From NCBI GenBank assembly GCA_934633985.1, contig CAKTYU010000003.1, forward strand, positions 108,773 to 172,772: a stretch of DNA of 64,000 nt, written 5' to 3'. The translations under genes and the position numbers were made by a program. This DNA comes from an uncultured Clostridia bacterium. GTDB taxonomy: Bacteria; Bacillota; Clostridia; Christensenellales; CAG-138. Position 1 is the first letter of the stretch; the number at the start of each line of letters is the position of its first letter. Below the pieces are notes generated by a model, which worked only from the letters and a program-made list of their open reading frames with translations, had not been told where the DNA came from and did no database searches. Below, piece after piece: positions 43,222 to 52,172 of this stretch.

Positions 43222-43926
43222 TTACCTTGCCAGATTCACTACCCTGTCCTCCACTCCGGCGCGCTTCGCGGCGGCAAGGGCCAGGGCGTCGTCCCCCACC
43301 CGGGAGGGCCAGTGGGCGTCGCTTCCTATTATAAACTCCGCCCCCGCCTCTGCGGCCTGCCGCAGCTCCCCGTCGCTCATGGTGACGCGGGCGGCGTTTA
43401 TCTCGAGCTTTATGCCGAGCTCCCTCGCACCCCGCGCAAGGGTGGGTATGTCGCATTTCACATACAGCCCCGGGTGGGCGAATATGTCTATTTTATACCT
43501 TTCCCCTGCGGCCAGCAGCGCCTGCGCGGTTTTCACGGGATCCGATCCGCCCATGTGCAGCGACTCAAGGCTGCGGGCAAATCCGAAGCCGTCCCCCGGC
43601 CTGCCCCCCTTGTGGAAGGCCAGCAGCCGCACGTCAAAAGCATCCAAAAGCTCCTTGGGTATGTCGGCAAGGCCGTATCCCGTAAGGTTGCCCTCTATGC
43701 CGAAAAGCACCTCTATCCTGCCGGAATACTTCTCCTTCAGCCTGTCCATCTCCCTTCGCAGCTCCAGGAGCCTTTTTCCCCGCACACCGAAGAAAATATG
43801 CCCCGGGCCGTGCTCGCTCACCGCGACGGAGCTCAGCCCCATAGAAAGGGCGGCAAGGACGTTCTCCTCCGGAGTGCCCTTGCCGTGGCTGAATACCGTA
43901 TGTGTATGCAGGTCCCTCGTGAGCAT
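43222..43926 (-). CDS. PHP-domain phosphoesterase
   Basis: A 234-residue metal-dependent phosphoesterase of the PHP superfamily (histidinol phosphatase and DNA-polymerase-associated relatives). DLHTHTVFSHG at 5-15 gives the first metal ligands; SEHGPGH, FGIEGN, FAHPGLY and GSDAHWPSRVGD provide the rest. It starts directly after the RpiR stop with no gap, so the two form an operon. Substrate not determined; no histidine genes are nearby. Confidence 0.82.
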   Translation of the reverse strand: MLTRDLHTHTVFSHGKGTPEENVLAALSMGLSSVAVSEHGPGHIFFGVRGKRLLELRREMDRLKEKYSGRIEVLFGIEGNLTGYGLADIPKELLDAFDVRLLAFHKGGRPGDGFGFARSLESLHMGGSDPVKTAQALLAAGERYKIDIFAHPGLYVKCDIPTLARGARELGIKLEINAARVTMSDGELRQAAEAGAEFIIGSDAHWPSRVGDDALALAAAKRAGVEDRVVNLAR

Positions 43927-44727
43927 TTATACCTTGTCCTGCCGGGCCGCGGTCTTGCGGGCCATGAGCACCACCAGCGCCCCAAGTAGGGTGAGTATGG
44001 TGAGGTTGCTCTCCCTGCCGGTTATGCTCTTCATGTCGTCTATGCCGCTGGTGCAGAAGAAGGCGTCCGCGATGTTGGCGGCGGGGGAGTTGATGTAGTT
44101 GCTTATGAAGGCGGTATAGGTGCCGCAGCCCTTGGCGGCCTTCAGGGCGTCAAGCAGGAGCTTCGTGCGGCCGCTCCTCGATATGCCTATGAACACGTCG
44201 TCCACGGTGAAGCGGGAGGACAGCACCTCCATTACCACGGGGTCGGATACCGCGGTGGCGTCGTAGCCCATGTAGTTTAGCTGATAGGCCGCGTCCTTTG
44301 CGAGGAACTCGCCGCTGGCGGTGCCGAATATGAATATGCGCTTCGCCCTTACGGCCTTTTCGGCAAGGGTGGAGAGCTTGTTCTTTGGCAGGGCCTTGAG
44401 GGTATCCTCCATGGCGCGCATGGAGGCGAGGAACATTTTTTCGATAACGGCGTCGTCGTTATCTGTGGAACGGACGGGCTCGCTCTTGAGCGACTCTATG
44501 GAGGAGGAGCCGCTTGCAAGGGCGACGCGGAAATCCAAAAAACCGTTGTAGCCCAGCTTTCGGGCAAGTCGCGTGACTGAGGGGACGGATACGCCGGAGG
44601 CCTGCGCTATCTCGTTTATCACCATGAGCGAGGCGCGATCCGGGTTTTCCAAAATGAAATCAGCAACTTTGCGTTCTGCTGTGGGCAGTGTAGAGTAGGC
44701 GGACCTGATTTTCATTTTTGCGGGCAT
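43927..44727 (-). CDS. RpiR/MurR-family regulator with SIS domain
   Basis: A 266-residue regulator. Residues ~1-80 form the RpiR helix-turn-helix (TLPTAERKVADFILENP, ASGVSVPSVTRLARKLGYNGF); residues ~120-240 form an SIS sugar-phosphate domain (RIFIFGTASGEFLAKD, VFIGISRSGRTKLLLDAL). The family senses phosphosugars such as MurNAc-6-P. The C-terminal ~25 residues are hydrophobic (LTILTLLGALVVLMARK), unusual for a soluble regulator and possibly a membrane anchor. It is divergent from PFOR. Confidence 0.85.
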   Translation of the reverse strand: MPAKMKIRSAYSTLPTAERKVADFILENPDRASLMVINEIAQASGVSVPSVTRLARKLGYNGFLDFRVALASGSSSIESLKSEPVRSTDNDDAVIEKMFLASMRAMEDTLKALPKNKLSTLAEKAVRAKRIFIFGTASGEFLAKDAAYQLNYMGYDATAVSDPVVMEVLSSRFTVDDVFIGISRSGRTKLLLDALKAAKGCGTYTAFISNYINSPAANIADAFFCTSGIDDMKSITGRESNLTILTLLGALVVLMARKTAARQDKV

Positions 44728-45042
44728 ATTTTTTACTCTCCTTTATGCATTTCTGCATATATTTCGTTATAGTAAAGATATTATTACCAAATTACAGAGA
44801 ATGCAACACTTTATCGTATTTTTTTGTAAATATATTTTTTTATGCCCAAGGGCTTCATTATATATCAGTTTTATCGGACGAACATTTTTTACTGTCCCTT
44901 GACACTCTCATTTTGCGCTTGTATAATTCAAGATGTATACATGCGGATATCACTTTTTTTCGGGGTTCTCCCGGGCCGTCCACAGGGTATACGGCATTCT
45001 TTTTTCCAAGAAACAACAAATATATCAGGAGGTCACACCAAA
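44728..45042. other. Divergent control region of rpiR and PFOR
   Basis: About 315 bases, AT-rich in its first half. It holds the PFOR promoter at 44899-44927, a palindrome ATGTATACAT at 44933-44942 at the likely start point, and a ~100-base 5' untranslated part ending in AGGAGGT at 45027-45033. The GCCCAAGGGC hairpin near 44843 is small. I recognise no known riboswitch in it. Confidence 0.6.
44899..44942 (+). promoter_or_regulatory. Consensus promoter of PFOR with downstream palindrome
   Basis: TTGACA at 44899-44904, 17 bases, TATAAT at 44922-44927, then ATGTATACAT at 44933-44942 over the expected transcription start. Confidence 0.8.
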
Positions 45043-48000
45043 ATGGCAAAAACCATGACAATCGATGGCAATACCGCTGCTGCACACGTTGCTTATGCGT
45101 TTAGCGACGTAGCCGCGATATACCCCATCACCCCTTCCTCCCCCATGGCGGAAGTGGCGGACGATTGGGCAGCGAACGGCCGAGTTAACCTTTTTGGCCA
45201 GAAGGTTAAAATAGCCGAAATGCAGTCCGAGGCCGGCGCCGCCGGCGCGGTGCACGGCTCCCTCAAGGCGGGCGCGCTGACCACCACCTTCACCGCCTCC
45301 CAGGGCCTGCTGCTCATGATACCCAACATGTACAAGATCGCGGGCGAGCAGCTTCCCGGCGTGTTCCACGTATCCGCCCGCGCCCTGGCGTACCACGCCC
45401 TCTCCATCTTCGGAGACCACAGCGACGTTATGGGCTGCCGCCAGACCGGCTTCGCCATGCTCGCCTCCGCCTCCGTGCAGGAGGTAATGGATCTGGCGCT
45501 GGTGACCCACCTTTCCTCCATCAAGTCCAGCATACCCTTCGTACACTTCTTTGACGGCTTCCGCACCTCCCATGAGGTACAGAAGGTAGAGCTCATCGAT
45601 TACGAGGATATGGATAAGCTGCTGGATAGGGACGCCGTAAAGCGCTTCCGCGACAGGGCCCTCAATCCCGAGCATCCCCACCTTGCAGGCTCCGCCCAGA
45701 ACCCGGACATCTACTTCCAGGGCCGCGAGGCTGCCAACAAGCTCTACATCGACCTGCCCGACATCGTTCAGGATTACATGGACAAGGTCGGCGAGCTGAC
45801 CGGACGAAAATACAACCTCTATGATTACGTGGGCGCACCCGACGCCGAGAACATCGTCGTCATCATGGGCAGCGGCGCGGATGTAGTCGAGGAGACCATC
45901 AACCACCTGAACGCCAAGGGCGCAAAGCTGGGCCTGCTGAAGGTCCGCCTGTACCGTCCCTTCCCCGCCGAAAGGTTCGTAAAGGCCATACCCGCCTCCG
46001 TAAAGAAGATCGCCGTGCTGGACCGCACCAAGGAATCCGGCTCTCTGGGCGAGCCTCTGTATCAGGACGTGGTGAACGCACTGGTAGAGTGCGGCCGCGC
46101 AGATATAAAGGTAGTAGGCGGCCGTTACGGCCTGGGCTCCAAGGAGTTCACCCCCTCCATGGCAAAGGCCGTTTATGACAACCTGGACGGCGAGATGAAG
46201 AACCACTTCACCGTGGGCATCACCGACGACGTGACCTTCACCTCCCTGCCCGTCAAGGAGCAGGTAAACGCCGCCCCCGAGGGCACCATCGCCTGCATGT
46301 TCTACGGCCTCGGCTCCGACGGCACCGTGGGCGCAAACAAGAACTCCATAAAGATAATAGGCGACCACACCGACATGTACGCGCAGGGCTACTTCTCCTA
46401 CGACTCCAAGAAGTCCGGCGGCCTTACGGTATCCCATCTGCGCTTCGGCAAGCAGCCCATACAGAGCCCCTATCTCATAGACGCGGCTGACTTCATCGCC
46501 TGCCATAACTCCTCCTATGTGACCAAGTACGACATGCTTGAGCACGTCAAGGACAACGGCGTATTCCTCCTCAACTCCCCCTGGACCCTCGAGGAGATGG
46601 AGCATGAGCTTCCCGCCTCCATGAAGAACGCCATAGCAAAGAAGCACGTCAAGTTCTACAACATGGACGGCGTTAAGATCGCCCGCAGCGTAGGCATGGG
46701 CAACCGCATCAACACCGTTATGCAGGCCGCCTTCTTCGTGCTCGCCAACGTTATCCCCGCCGAGCAGGCCATAGAATACATGAAGGCCGCCGCCAAGAAG
46801 TCCTATGCCAAGAAGGGCGACGAGGTGGTTCAGAAGAACTACGCCGCCATAGACGCCGGCGCAGCAGGCTTTGAGGAGGTCAAGTACCCCGAGTCCTGGG
46901 CTACCACCACCGAGGGCAAGGTAGTTGAGGACGTTACCGACGACCCCTACTTCAAGGAGTTCATCAAGCCCGTGCTGGCCCAGAACGGCGACAAGCTGCC
47001 CGTTTCCAAGCTGGCTCCCGACGGCTGCGTACCCACCGCCACCACCAAGTACGAGAAGCGCGGCATCGCCGTGGAGGTTCCCGTATGGAACGCCGCGGCC
47101 TGCGCCCAGTGCAACCAGTGCGCCATGGTATGCCCCCATGCCTGCATACGCCCCTTCCTCATCAAGGACGGCACCGAGGTGCCCTTCGAGACCAAGGCGG
47201 CCACCGGCAAGGAATTCGCAGGCTATCAGTTCCGTATGCAGATAAGCCCGCTGGATTGCTCCGGCTGCGGCAACTGCGCGGATATATGCCCCGCAAAGGC
47301 CAAGGGCGCCCTCTCCATGGCTCCCCTCGCTTCCTGTGAGGAGGCCGAGAACGCCAACTGGAACTTCTGCCTCGAGCTCCCCGAGCCCGATGTGGAGTTC
47401 AACCACAACACCGTAAAGAACAGCCAGTTCCTCCAGCCCCTGTTCGAGTTCTCCGGCGCCTGCGCAGGCTGCGGCGAGACCCCCTACATCAAGCTGGTGA
47501 CCCAGCTCTACGGCGACAGGATGATGATCGCCAACGCCACCGGCTGCTCCTCCATCTACGGCGGCTCCGCGCCCACCGTGCCTTATTCCGTGAATAAGAA
47601 GGGCTTCGGCCCCGCATGGGCCAACAGCCTCTTCGAGGACAACGCCGAGTTCGGCTTCGGCATGAACCTGGCCACCACCCAGCGCCGCGCAAAGCTGGCG
47701 GACACCGTTGAGAAGCTCATCGCCGTCGAGTACTGCGACGCCTGCCTCAAGGCCGCGGGCAAGGAATGGCTGGATAACATGAACGACGCCGAGGGCTCCC
47801 GCAAGGCCGCCGAAAAGCTCATCGCCGAGCTCAACGCAAGCGTTGATCCCGACCTCACCGGCACCCCCTACGAGAAGGATTGGCTGGCCAACGGCAAGAA
47901 GTGCGTATGCGAGGCCTGCACCCTGGGCCGCGAGGTACTTGCCAATAAGGATCTGCTGGTCAAGAAGAGCCAGTGGATCTTCGGCGGCGACGGCTGGGCA

Positions 48001-48609
48001 TACGACATCGGCTACGGCGGACTGGATCACGTACTGGCGCAGGATCAGGACGTCAACGTACTGGTCCTCGACACCGAGGTATACTCCAACACCGGCGGCC
48101 AGGCCTCCAAGGCCACTCCCACCGGTCCCATCGCCAAGTTCGCCGCGGGCGGCAAGCGCACCGGCAAGAAGGATCTGGGCATGATGGCCATGAGCTACGG
48201 CTATGTATACGTAGCCAAGGTCTGCATGGGCGCCGACAAGAACCAGCTTATGAAGGCTATCACCGAGGCCGAGGCCTACAAGGGGCCCTCCCTCATAATC
48301 GCCTATGCTCCCTGCATCAACCACGGCATCAACATGGGCAAGAGCCAGGAAGAAGCCAAGAAGGCCGTCGAAGCCGGTTATTGGCCCCTGTACAGGTACA
48401 ATCCCGATCTGGCCCACGAGGGCAAGAACCCCTTCATCCTGGACAGCAAGCCCGCAAAGACCGGCTACAAGGACTTCATCATGGGCGAGGTCCGCTACGC
48501 CTCCCTCAAGAAGCTCTTCCCCGACGTTGCGGAGCAGCTCTTCGACCGCGCCGAGAAGGAAGCCGAGGATAAGTACGATTACTACAAGAAGCTGAGCGAA
48601 ATGGAATAA
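45043..48609 (+). CDS. nifJ: Pyruvate:ferredoxin (flavodoxin) oxidoreductase
   Basis: The 1188-residue single-chain PFOR, which oxidises pyruvate to acetyl-CoA and CO2 with thiamine diphosphate, reducing ferredoxin. In order: N-terminal pyrimidine domain (IYPITPSSPMAE), domain II, two 4Fe-4S motifs (CAQCNQCAMVCPHAC from Cys687 and CSGCGNCADIC from Cys739), a third cluster with CAGCGETPY, and the TPP site GGDGWAYDIGYGG near 982. The start at 45043 is fixed by AGGAGGT 9 bases upstream. It is the central energy enzyme of an anaerobe. Codon use leans to ATC and CGC, as expected for a highly expressed gene here. Confidence 0.97.
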   Translation: MAKTMTIDGNTAAAHVAYAFSDVAAIYPITPSSPMAEVADDWAANGRVNLFGQKVKIAEMQSEAGAAGAVHGSLKAGALTTTFTASQGLLLMIPNMYKIAGEQLPGVFHVSARALAYHALSIFGDHSDVMGCRQTGFAMLASASVQEVMDLALVTHLSSIKSSIPFVHFFDGFRTSHEVQKVELIDYEDMDKLLDRDAVKRFRDRALNPEHPHLAGSAQNPDIYFQGREAANKLYIDLPDIVQDYMDKVGELTGRKYNLYDYVGAPDAENIVVIMGSGADVVEETINHLNAKGAKLGLLKVRLYRPFPAERFVKAIPASVKKIAVLDRTKESGSLGEPLYQDVVNALVECGRADIKVVGGRYGLGSKEFTPSMAKAVYDNLDGEMKNHFTVGITDDVTFTSLPVKEQVNAAPEGTIACMFYGLGSDGTVGANKNSIKIIGDHTDMYAQGYFSYDSKKSGGLTVSHLRFGKQPIQSPYLIDAADFIACHNSSYVTKYDMLEHVKDNGVFLLNSPWTLEEMEHELPASMKNAIAKKHVKFYNMDGVKIARSVGMGNRINTVMQAAFFVLANVIPAEQAIEYMKAAAKKSYAKKGDEVVQKNYAAIDAGAAGFEEVKYPESWATTTEGKVVEDVTDDPYFKEFIKPVLAQNGDKLPVSKLAPDGCVPTATTKYEKRGIAVEVPVWNAAACAQCNQCAMVCPHACIRPFLIKDGTEVPFETKAATGKEFAGYQFRMQISPLDCSGCGNCADICPAKAKGALSMAPLASCEEAENANWNFCLELPEPDVEFNHNTVKNSQFLQPLFEFSGACAGCGETPYIKLVTQLYGDRMMIANATGCSSIYGGSAPTVPYSVNKKGFGPAWANSLFEDNAEFGFGMNLATTQRRAKLADTVEKLIAVEYCDACLKAAGKEWLDNMNDAEGSRKAAEKLIAELNASVDPDLTGTPYEKDWLANGKKCVCEACTLGREVLANKDLLVKKSQWIFGGDGWAYDIGYGGLDHVLAQDQDVNVLVLDTEVYSNTGGQASKATPTGPIAKFAAGGKRTGKKDLGMMAMSYGYVYVAKVCMGADKNQLMKAITEAEAYKGPSLIIAYAPCINHGINMGKSQEEAKKAVEAGYWPLYRYNPDLAHEGKNPFILDSKPAKTGYKDFIMGEVRYASLKKLFPDVAEQLFDRAEKEAEDKYDYYKKLSEME

Positions 48610-48631
48610 ACCACTATCGGACAGCATAAGC

Positions 48632-48667
48632 CCAAGCCCCCGGGAAACCGGGGGCTTGGTTTAGTTT
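48632..48667 (+). terminator. Strong terminator after PFOR
   Basis: A 12-bp perfect stem (CCAAGCCCCCGG / CCGGGGGCTTGG) with a GAAA tetraloop and TTTAGTTT. Confidence 0.9.
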
Positions 48668-48741
48668 GCCCGTTTATCCTTGCGGCGTGGGCGAAAAAAT
48701 GATAATATTTAAACAGCAGCAATGCGAAAGGAGAAAAGCCT

Positions 48742-49962
48742 ATGCCCATACACGTTACCAGCGAAACAGGCCCGTTGAGGAAGGTCCTGCTGCACAGGCC
48801 GGGACTGGAGCTCGAGCACCTGACCCCCACCAGCCTGGAGCAGCTCCTGTTCGACGACATACCCTATCTCTCGGCAGCGCAGCGGGAGCACGACGCCTTC
48901 GCCAGGGCCCTTGCGGACAACGGCGTGGAGGTGGTATACCTCGAAAAGCTCATGGCGGAGACCATAGCCAACAGGCCGGAGCTTCGCAAGGCCTTTATCG
49001 GGGAGTTCATATCCCTCGGCGGCCCGCTGGCGGAGAGCCTGCACGAGCCCCTTTACAGGTACCTTTCAGGCATAAGTGACGACCTCGGGCTCATCGAAAA
49101 GACCATGGCGGGCGTGCTCGTTTCCGAGCTTTCGGTAAAGGGCAAAAGCCCCCTTACGGATCTTGTGCGCCGGACGAGCCGCTTCGTGCTGGAGCCCATA
49201 CCCAACCTCTACTTCACCCGGGACCCCTTCGCCTCCATAGGCGCGGGCGTGAGCCTCAATAAAATGTACTCCGAGACCCGCCGCCGGGAGACCATATACG
49301 CCCGCTACATACTGGGCTACCATCCCGACTTCGCGGGGCAGGTGCCCTTCTACTACACGCCGGATATGCCCTTCTGCATAGAGGGGGGCGACGTGCTGAA
49401 CCTTTCTGAAAGCGTGCTGGCGGTGGGCCTTTCCCAGCGCACCAGCCCGGAGGCGGTGGAGCTCCTATCCGCAAATATGTTCAGCGACCCCCTTTGCAGG
49501 ATACGCGCGGTGCTCGCGCTGGACATACCCGACATACGCGCCTTCATGCATTTGGACACGGTGCTCACCCAGCTTGACGAGGGCAAATTCGTTATGCACC
49601 CCGGCATACGGGAAACGCTGCGCGTATACGAGATAACCCCCGGCAACGGCCCCAAGGACATAAGGGCCCGGGAGCTTACGCGGCCCCTGGAGGATATATT
49701 CAGGGAAAAGCTGGGGCTGGACGGCGTGACCCTCATACGCTGCGGCGGCAAGGACCCCATCGCCTCCGAGCGGGAGCAGTGGAACGACGCCTCCAACACC
49801 CTCTGCATCTCCCCCGGCGTCGTGGCGGCCTACGACCGGAACGGCATAACCAACAACATACTCCGGGACAACGGCATAACCGTGCTGGAAATGCCCAGCT
49901 CGGAGCTTTCCCGGGGGCGGGGCGGCCCCAGGTGCATGAGCATGCCCCTCTGGCGCGATTAA
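48742..49962 (+). CDS. arcA: Arginine deiminase
   Basis: Hydrolyses arginine to citrulline and ammonia in the cytosol. 406 residues with all catalytic parts: FTRDPFASIG, EGGDVL, HLDTVLTQLDEGKF and the nucleophile Cys398 in GGPRCMSMPLWR at the C-terminus. RBS GAAAGGAGAA. It is followed by ornithine carbamoyltransferase (43-base gap) and an ornithine cyclodeaminase-like gene in the same direction. The usual carbamate kinase and arginine/ornithine antiporter genes are not adjacent. Confidence 0.96.
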   Translation: MPIHVTSETGPLRKVLLHRPGLELEHLTPTSLEQLLFDDIPYLSAAQREHDAFARALADNGVEVVYLEKLMAETIANRPELRKAFIGEFISLGGPLAESLHEPLYRYLSGISDDLGLIEKTMAGVLVSELSVKGKSPLTDLVRRTSRFVLEPIPNLYFTRDPFASIGAGVSLNKMYSETRRRETIYARYILGYHPDFAGQVPFYYTPDMPFCIEGGDVLNLSESVLAVGLSQRTSPEAVELLSANMFSDPLCRIRAVLALDIPDIRAFMHLDTVLTQLDEGKFVMHPGIRETLRVYEITPGNGPKDIRARELTRPLEDIFREKLGLDGVTLIRCGGKDPIASEREQWNDASNTLCISPGVVAAYDRNGITNNILRDNGITVLEMPSSELSRGRGGPRCMSMPLWRD

Positions 49963-50005
49963 AAAGAAATCATCATATAAATAAACTTAAAAGGAGGCCA
50001 CAATC

Positions 50006-50998
50006 ATGGCAGTAAATCTTCGCGGCAAAAGCTACCTCAAACTATTGGACTTCACCTCTGCCGAAATACGCTATCTTCTGGAGCTTTCAAAGGACTTCAA
50101 GAGCATGAAGCGGGCGGGGGTACAGCATAAGTATCTGGACGGCAAGAACATAGTGCTCCTCTTTGAAAAGACCTCCACCCGCACCCGCTGTTCCTTCGAG
50201 GTGGCGGGGCGCGACCTGGGCATGGGCGTTACCTATCTCGACCCCGGCTCCTCCCAGATGGGCAAAAAGGAAAGCATACCCGACACGGCGCGGGTGCTGG
50301 GCAGGATGTACGACGGCATAGAGTACCGGGGCTACAGCCAGCAGCTGGTGGAGGAGCTTGCAAAGTACGCCGGAGTCCCCGTATGGAACGGCCTTACGGA
50401 TCAGTTCCACCCCACCCAGATGCTCGCGGATCTGCTCACCATAGAGGAAAAGCTGGGCCGCCTAAAGGGCGTAAACTTCACCTACATGGGGGACGCCCGC
50501 AACAACATGGGCAATTCCCTGATGGTGGCCTGCGCCAAGATGGGCCTCAACTTCACCGCCTGCGCCCCAAGGGAGCTTTTCCCCGCCCAGGAGCTGGTGG
50601 ATACCTGCCGCGCCATAGCCGCGGAAAACGGCTGCACCATAACCCTCACGGAAAGCGTGGCGGAGGGCACTGCCGGCGCCGACGTCATCTACACCGATAT
50701 ATGGGTATCCATGGGCGAGCCCGACGAGGTATGGGCGGAGCGCATAAAGCTGCTCACCCCCTATCAGGTGAACGCCGCCGCCATGAGGAACGCCAAGGAC
50801 ACCGCCATATTCATGCACTGCCTCCCCTCCTTCCACGATACCCGCACCACCATAGGGGCGGATATAGCCAAGAAGTTCGGCATACCCGAGATGGAGGTCA
50901 CGGACGAGGTATTCGAGGGCAGGCAGAGCGTGGTATTTGACGAGGCGGAAAACCGTATGCACACCATAAAGGCTGTGATGTACGCTACATTGTGCTGA
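50006..50998 (+). CDS. Ornithine carbamoyltransferase
   Basis: A 330-residue transcarbamylase. STRTR at ~57-61 binds carbamoyl phosphate, DQFHPTQ is the second site, FTYMGDARNNMGNS the domain core, and FMHCLPSFHD the ornithine loop. Next to arginine deiminase it most likely works catabolically, cleaving citrulline to ornithine and carbamoyl phosphate (ArcB role); sequence alone does not separate this from the biosynthetic ArgF. RBS AAAGGAGG. It is 15 bases from the next gene, so clearly one transcript. Confidence 0.94.
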   Translation: MAVNLRGKSYLKLLDFTSAEIRYLLELSKDFKSMKRAGVQHKYLDGKNIVLLFEKTSTRTRCSFEVAGRDLGMGVTYLDPGSSQMGKKESIPDTARVLGRMYDGIEYRGYSQQLVEELAKYAGVPVWNGLTDQFHPTQMLADLLTIEEKLGRLKGVNFTYMGDARNNMGNSLMVACAKMGLNFTACAPRELFPAQELVDTCRAIAAENGCTITLTESVAEGTAGADVIYTDIWVSMGEPDEVWAERIKLLTPYQVNAAAMRNAKDTAIFMHCLPSFHDTRTTIGADIAKKFGIPEMEVTDEVFEGRQSVVFDEAENRMHTIKAVMYATLC

Positions 50999-51013
50999 TA
51001 AGGAGGATACGAC

Positions 51014-52114
51014 ATGGCTTTTGAGATGCCCAAATACAGGGCGCCGGATTTCACCCTTGACCTGTTCAGGAGCGCGCCGGACGCCGCCATGGCCCCCGCA
51101 GAGCGGGACGGGATAGTGCCGGACGACTACCACAGCACCTCCATGTTCCCGGAGTACTTCAAGATAAAGGGACGCTGGCTGCTTGCGGAGGAGAGCCGCA
51201 TGGACTCCTGCGTGGTATACAGGCCGGAGGCGGACAGGCTGGACGTGGTGGAGGCCCGCAACATCAAGGCGGGCGACCTCGTGCTGCTGGGCCGCACGGA
51301 AAGCGGCAGGGACGGCATATTCGTACACGCCAACGGCTTCGCCGCCGGAGAGGACGCCTTGGAGGACGCCTTTGTGTTCCGTCAGGGGCGCAGCCGCGAG
51401 ACCTCCTATTCAAAGGATTACGACCAGCTCACCGAGCTTTTAAAATACGAAAAGCAGCACGGCAAGGTGGTATGGGTGATGGGCCCCGCTTTCTCCTTTG
51501 ACCGGGACGCCCGGCGGGCGATGCAGGCCATAGTGGAAAACGGCTACGTACACGGCCTTATGGCGGGCAACGCCCTGGCCACCCACGACCTTGAGGGGGC
51601 ATACCTTCACACCGCCCTGGGTCAGGACATATACACCCAGGCCTCCGTGCCCAACGGCCACTACAACCACCTGGACGTGCTGAACCTGGTGCGCCGCTCC
51701 GGCTCCATACCCGCCTTTGTGGAGGAGTACGGGCTGGATAACGGCATAATGGTGAGCTGCGTAAAGAACCGCGTGCCCTTTGTGCTGGCGGGCTCCATAC
51801 GCGATGACGGCCCCCTTCCCGAGGTGATAGGCGACGTATATCAGGCCGCCAACACCATGCGGGATATGGTGCGGGACGCCACCACCGTGATATGCCTCGC
51901 CACCATGCTGCACACCATCGCCACCGGCAACATGACCCCCTCCTTCCGGGTGCGCAAGGACGGCAGCATACGCCCCGTATACTTTTACGCCGTGGACGCG
52001 GACGAGTTCGTGGTGAACAAGCTCCTTGACCGCGGCAGCCTGAGCGCCACCACCATGGTCGCCAACGTACACGACTTCATCACACGGGTTGCGCGGAACC
52101 TCGAGGTGATATAA
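51014..52114 (+). CDS. Ornithine cyclodeaminase-like, LOR/SDH-domain family
   Basis: A 366-residue protein of the LOR/SDH conserved-domain family (TIGR00300 type), known from methanogens as an ornithine cyclodeaminase and from the C-terminal part of cyanobacterial arginine dihydrolase AgrE/ArgZ. It would turn ornithine into proline and ammonia with bound NAD. Typical stretches are HSTSMFPEYFKI, VWVMGPAFSFDRDARRAM, LMAGNALATHDLEGAYLHTAL, FVLAGSIRDDGPLPEV and ATGNMTPSFRV. It is unrelated in sequence to the classical mu-crystallin-type enzyme. As third gene of the arginine operon it completes an arginine-to-proline route. RBS AAGGAGGA. Confidence 0.8.
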   Translation: MAFEMPKYRAPDFTLDLFRSAPDAAMAPAERDGIVPDDYHSTSMFPEYFKIKGRWLLAEESRMDSCVVYRPEADRLDVVEARNIKAGDLVLLGRTESGRDGIFVHANGFAAGEDALEDAFVFRQGRSRETSYSKDYDQLTELLKYEKQHGKVVWVMGPAFSFDRDARRAMQAIVENGYVHGLMAGNALATHDLEGAYLHTALGQDIYTQASVPNGHYNHLDVLNLVRRSGSIPAFVEEYGLDNGIMVSCVKNRVPFVLAGSIRDDGPLPEVIGDVYQAANTMRDMVRDATTVICLATMLHTIATGNMTPSFRVRKDGSIRPVYFYAVDADEFVVNKLLDRGSLSATTMVANVHDFITRVARNLEVI

Positions 52115-52130
52115 TCTGCTTATAAGCGCA

Positions 52131-52160
52131 AAAAAAGAGCGATGATCTCGCTCTTTTTTA
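52131..52160. terminator. Bidirectional terminator, arginine operon and mgtE
   Basis: AAAAGAGCGA / TCGCTCTTTT-type stem (GAGCGA at 52137-52142, TCGCTC at 52148-52153) with T runs on both strands. Confidence 0.85.
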
Positions 52161-52172
52161 TATTTGCCTCTG

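Noticed and set aside
45025..48627. A 1200-codon open frame on the minus strand, antisense to PFOR
   Set aside because: It is the mirror of a GC-rich, codon-biased gene, lacks domain motifs and has repetitive Gly/Leu/Val composition; PFOR on the other strand is unmistakable.
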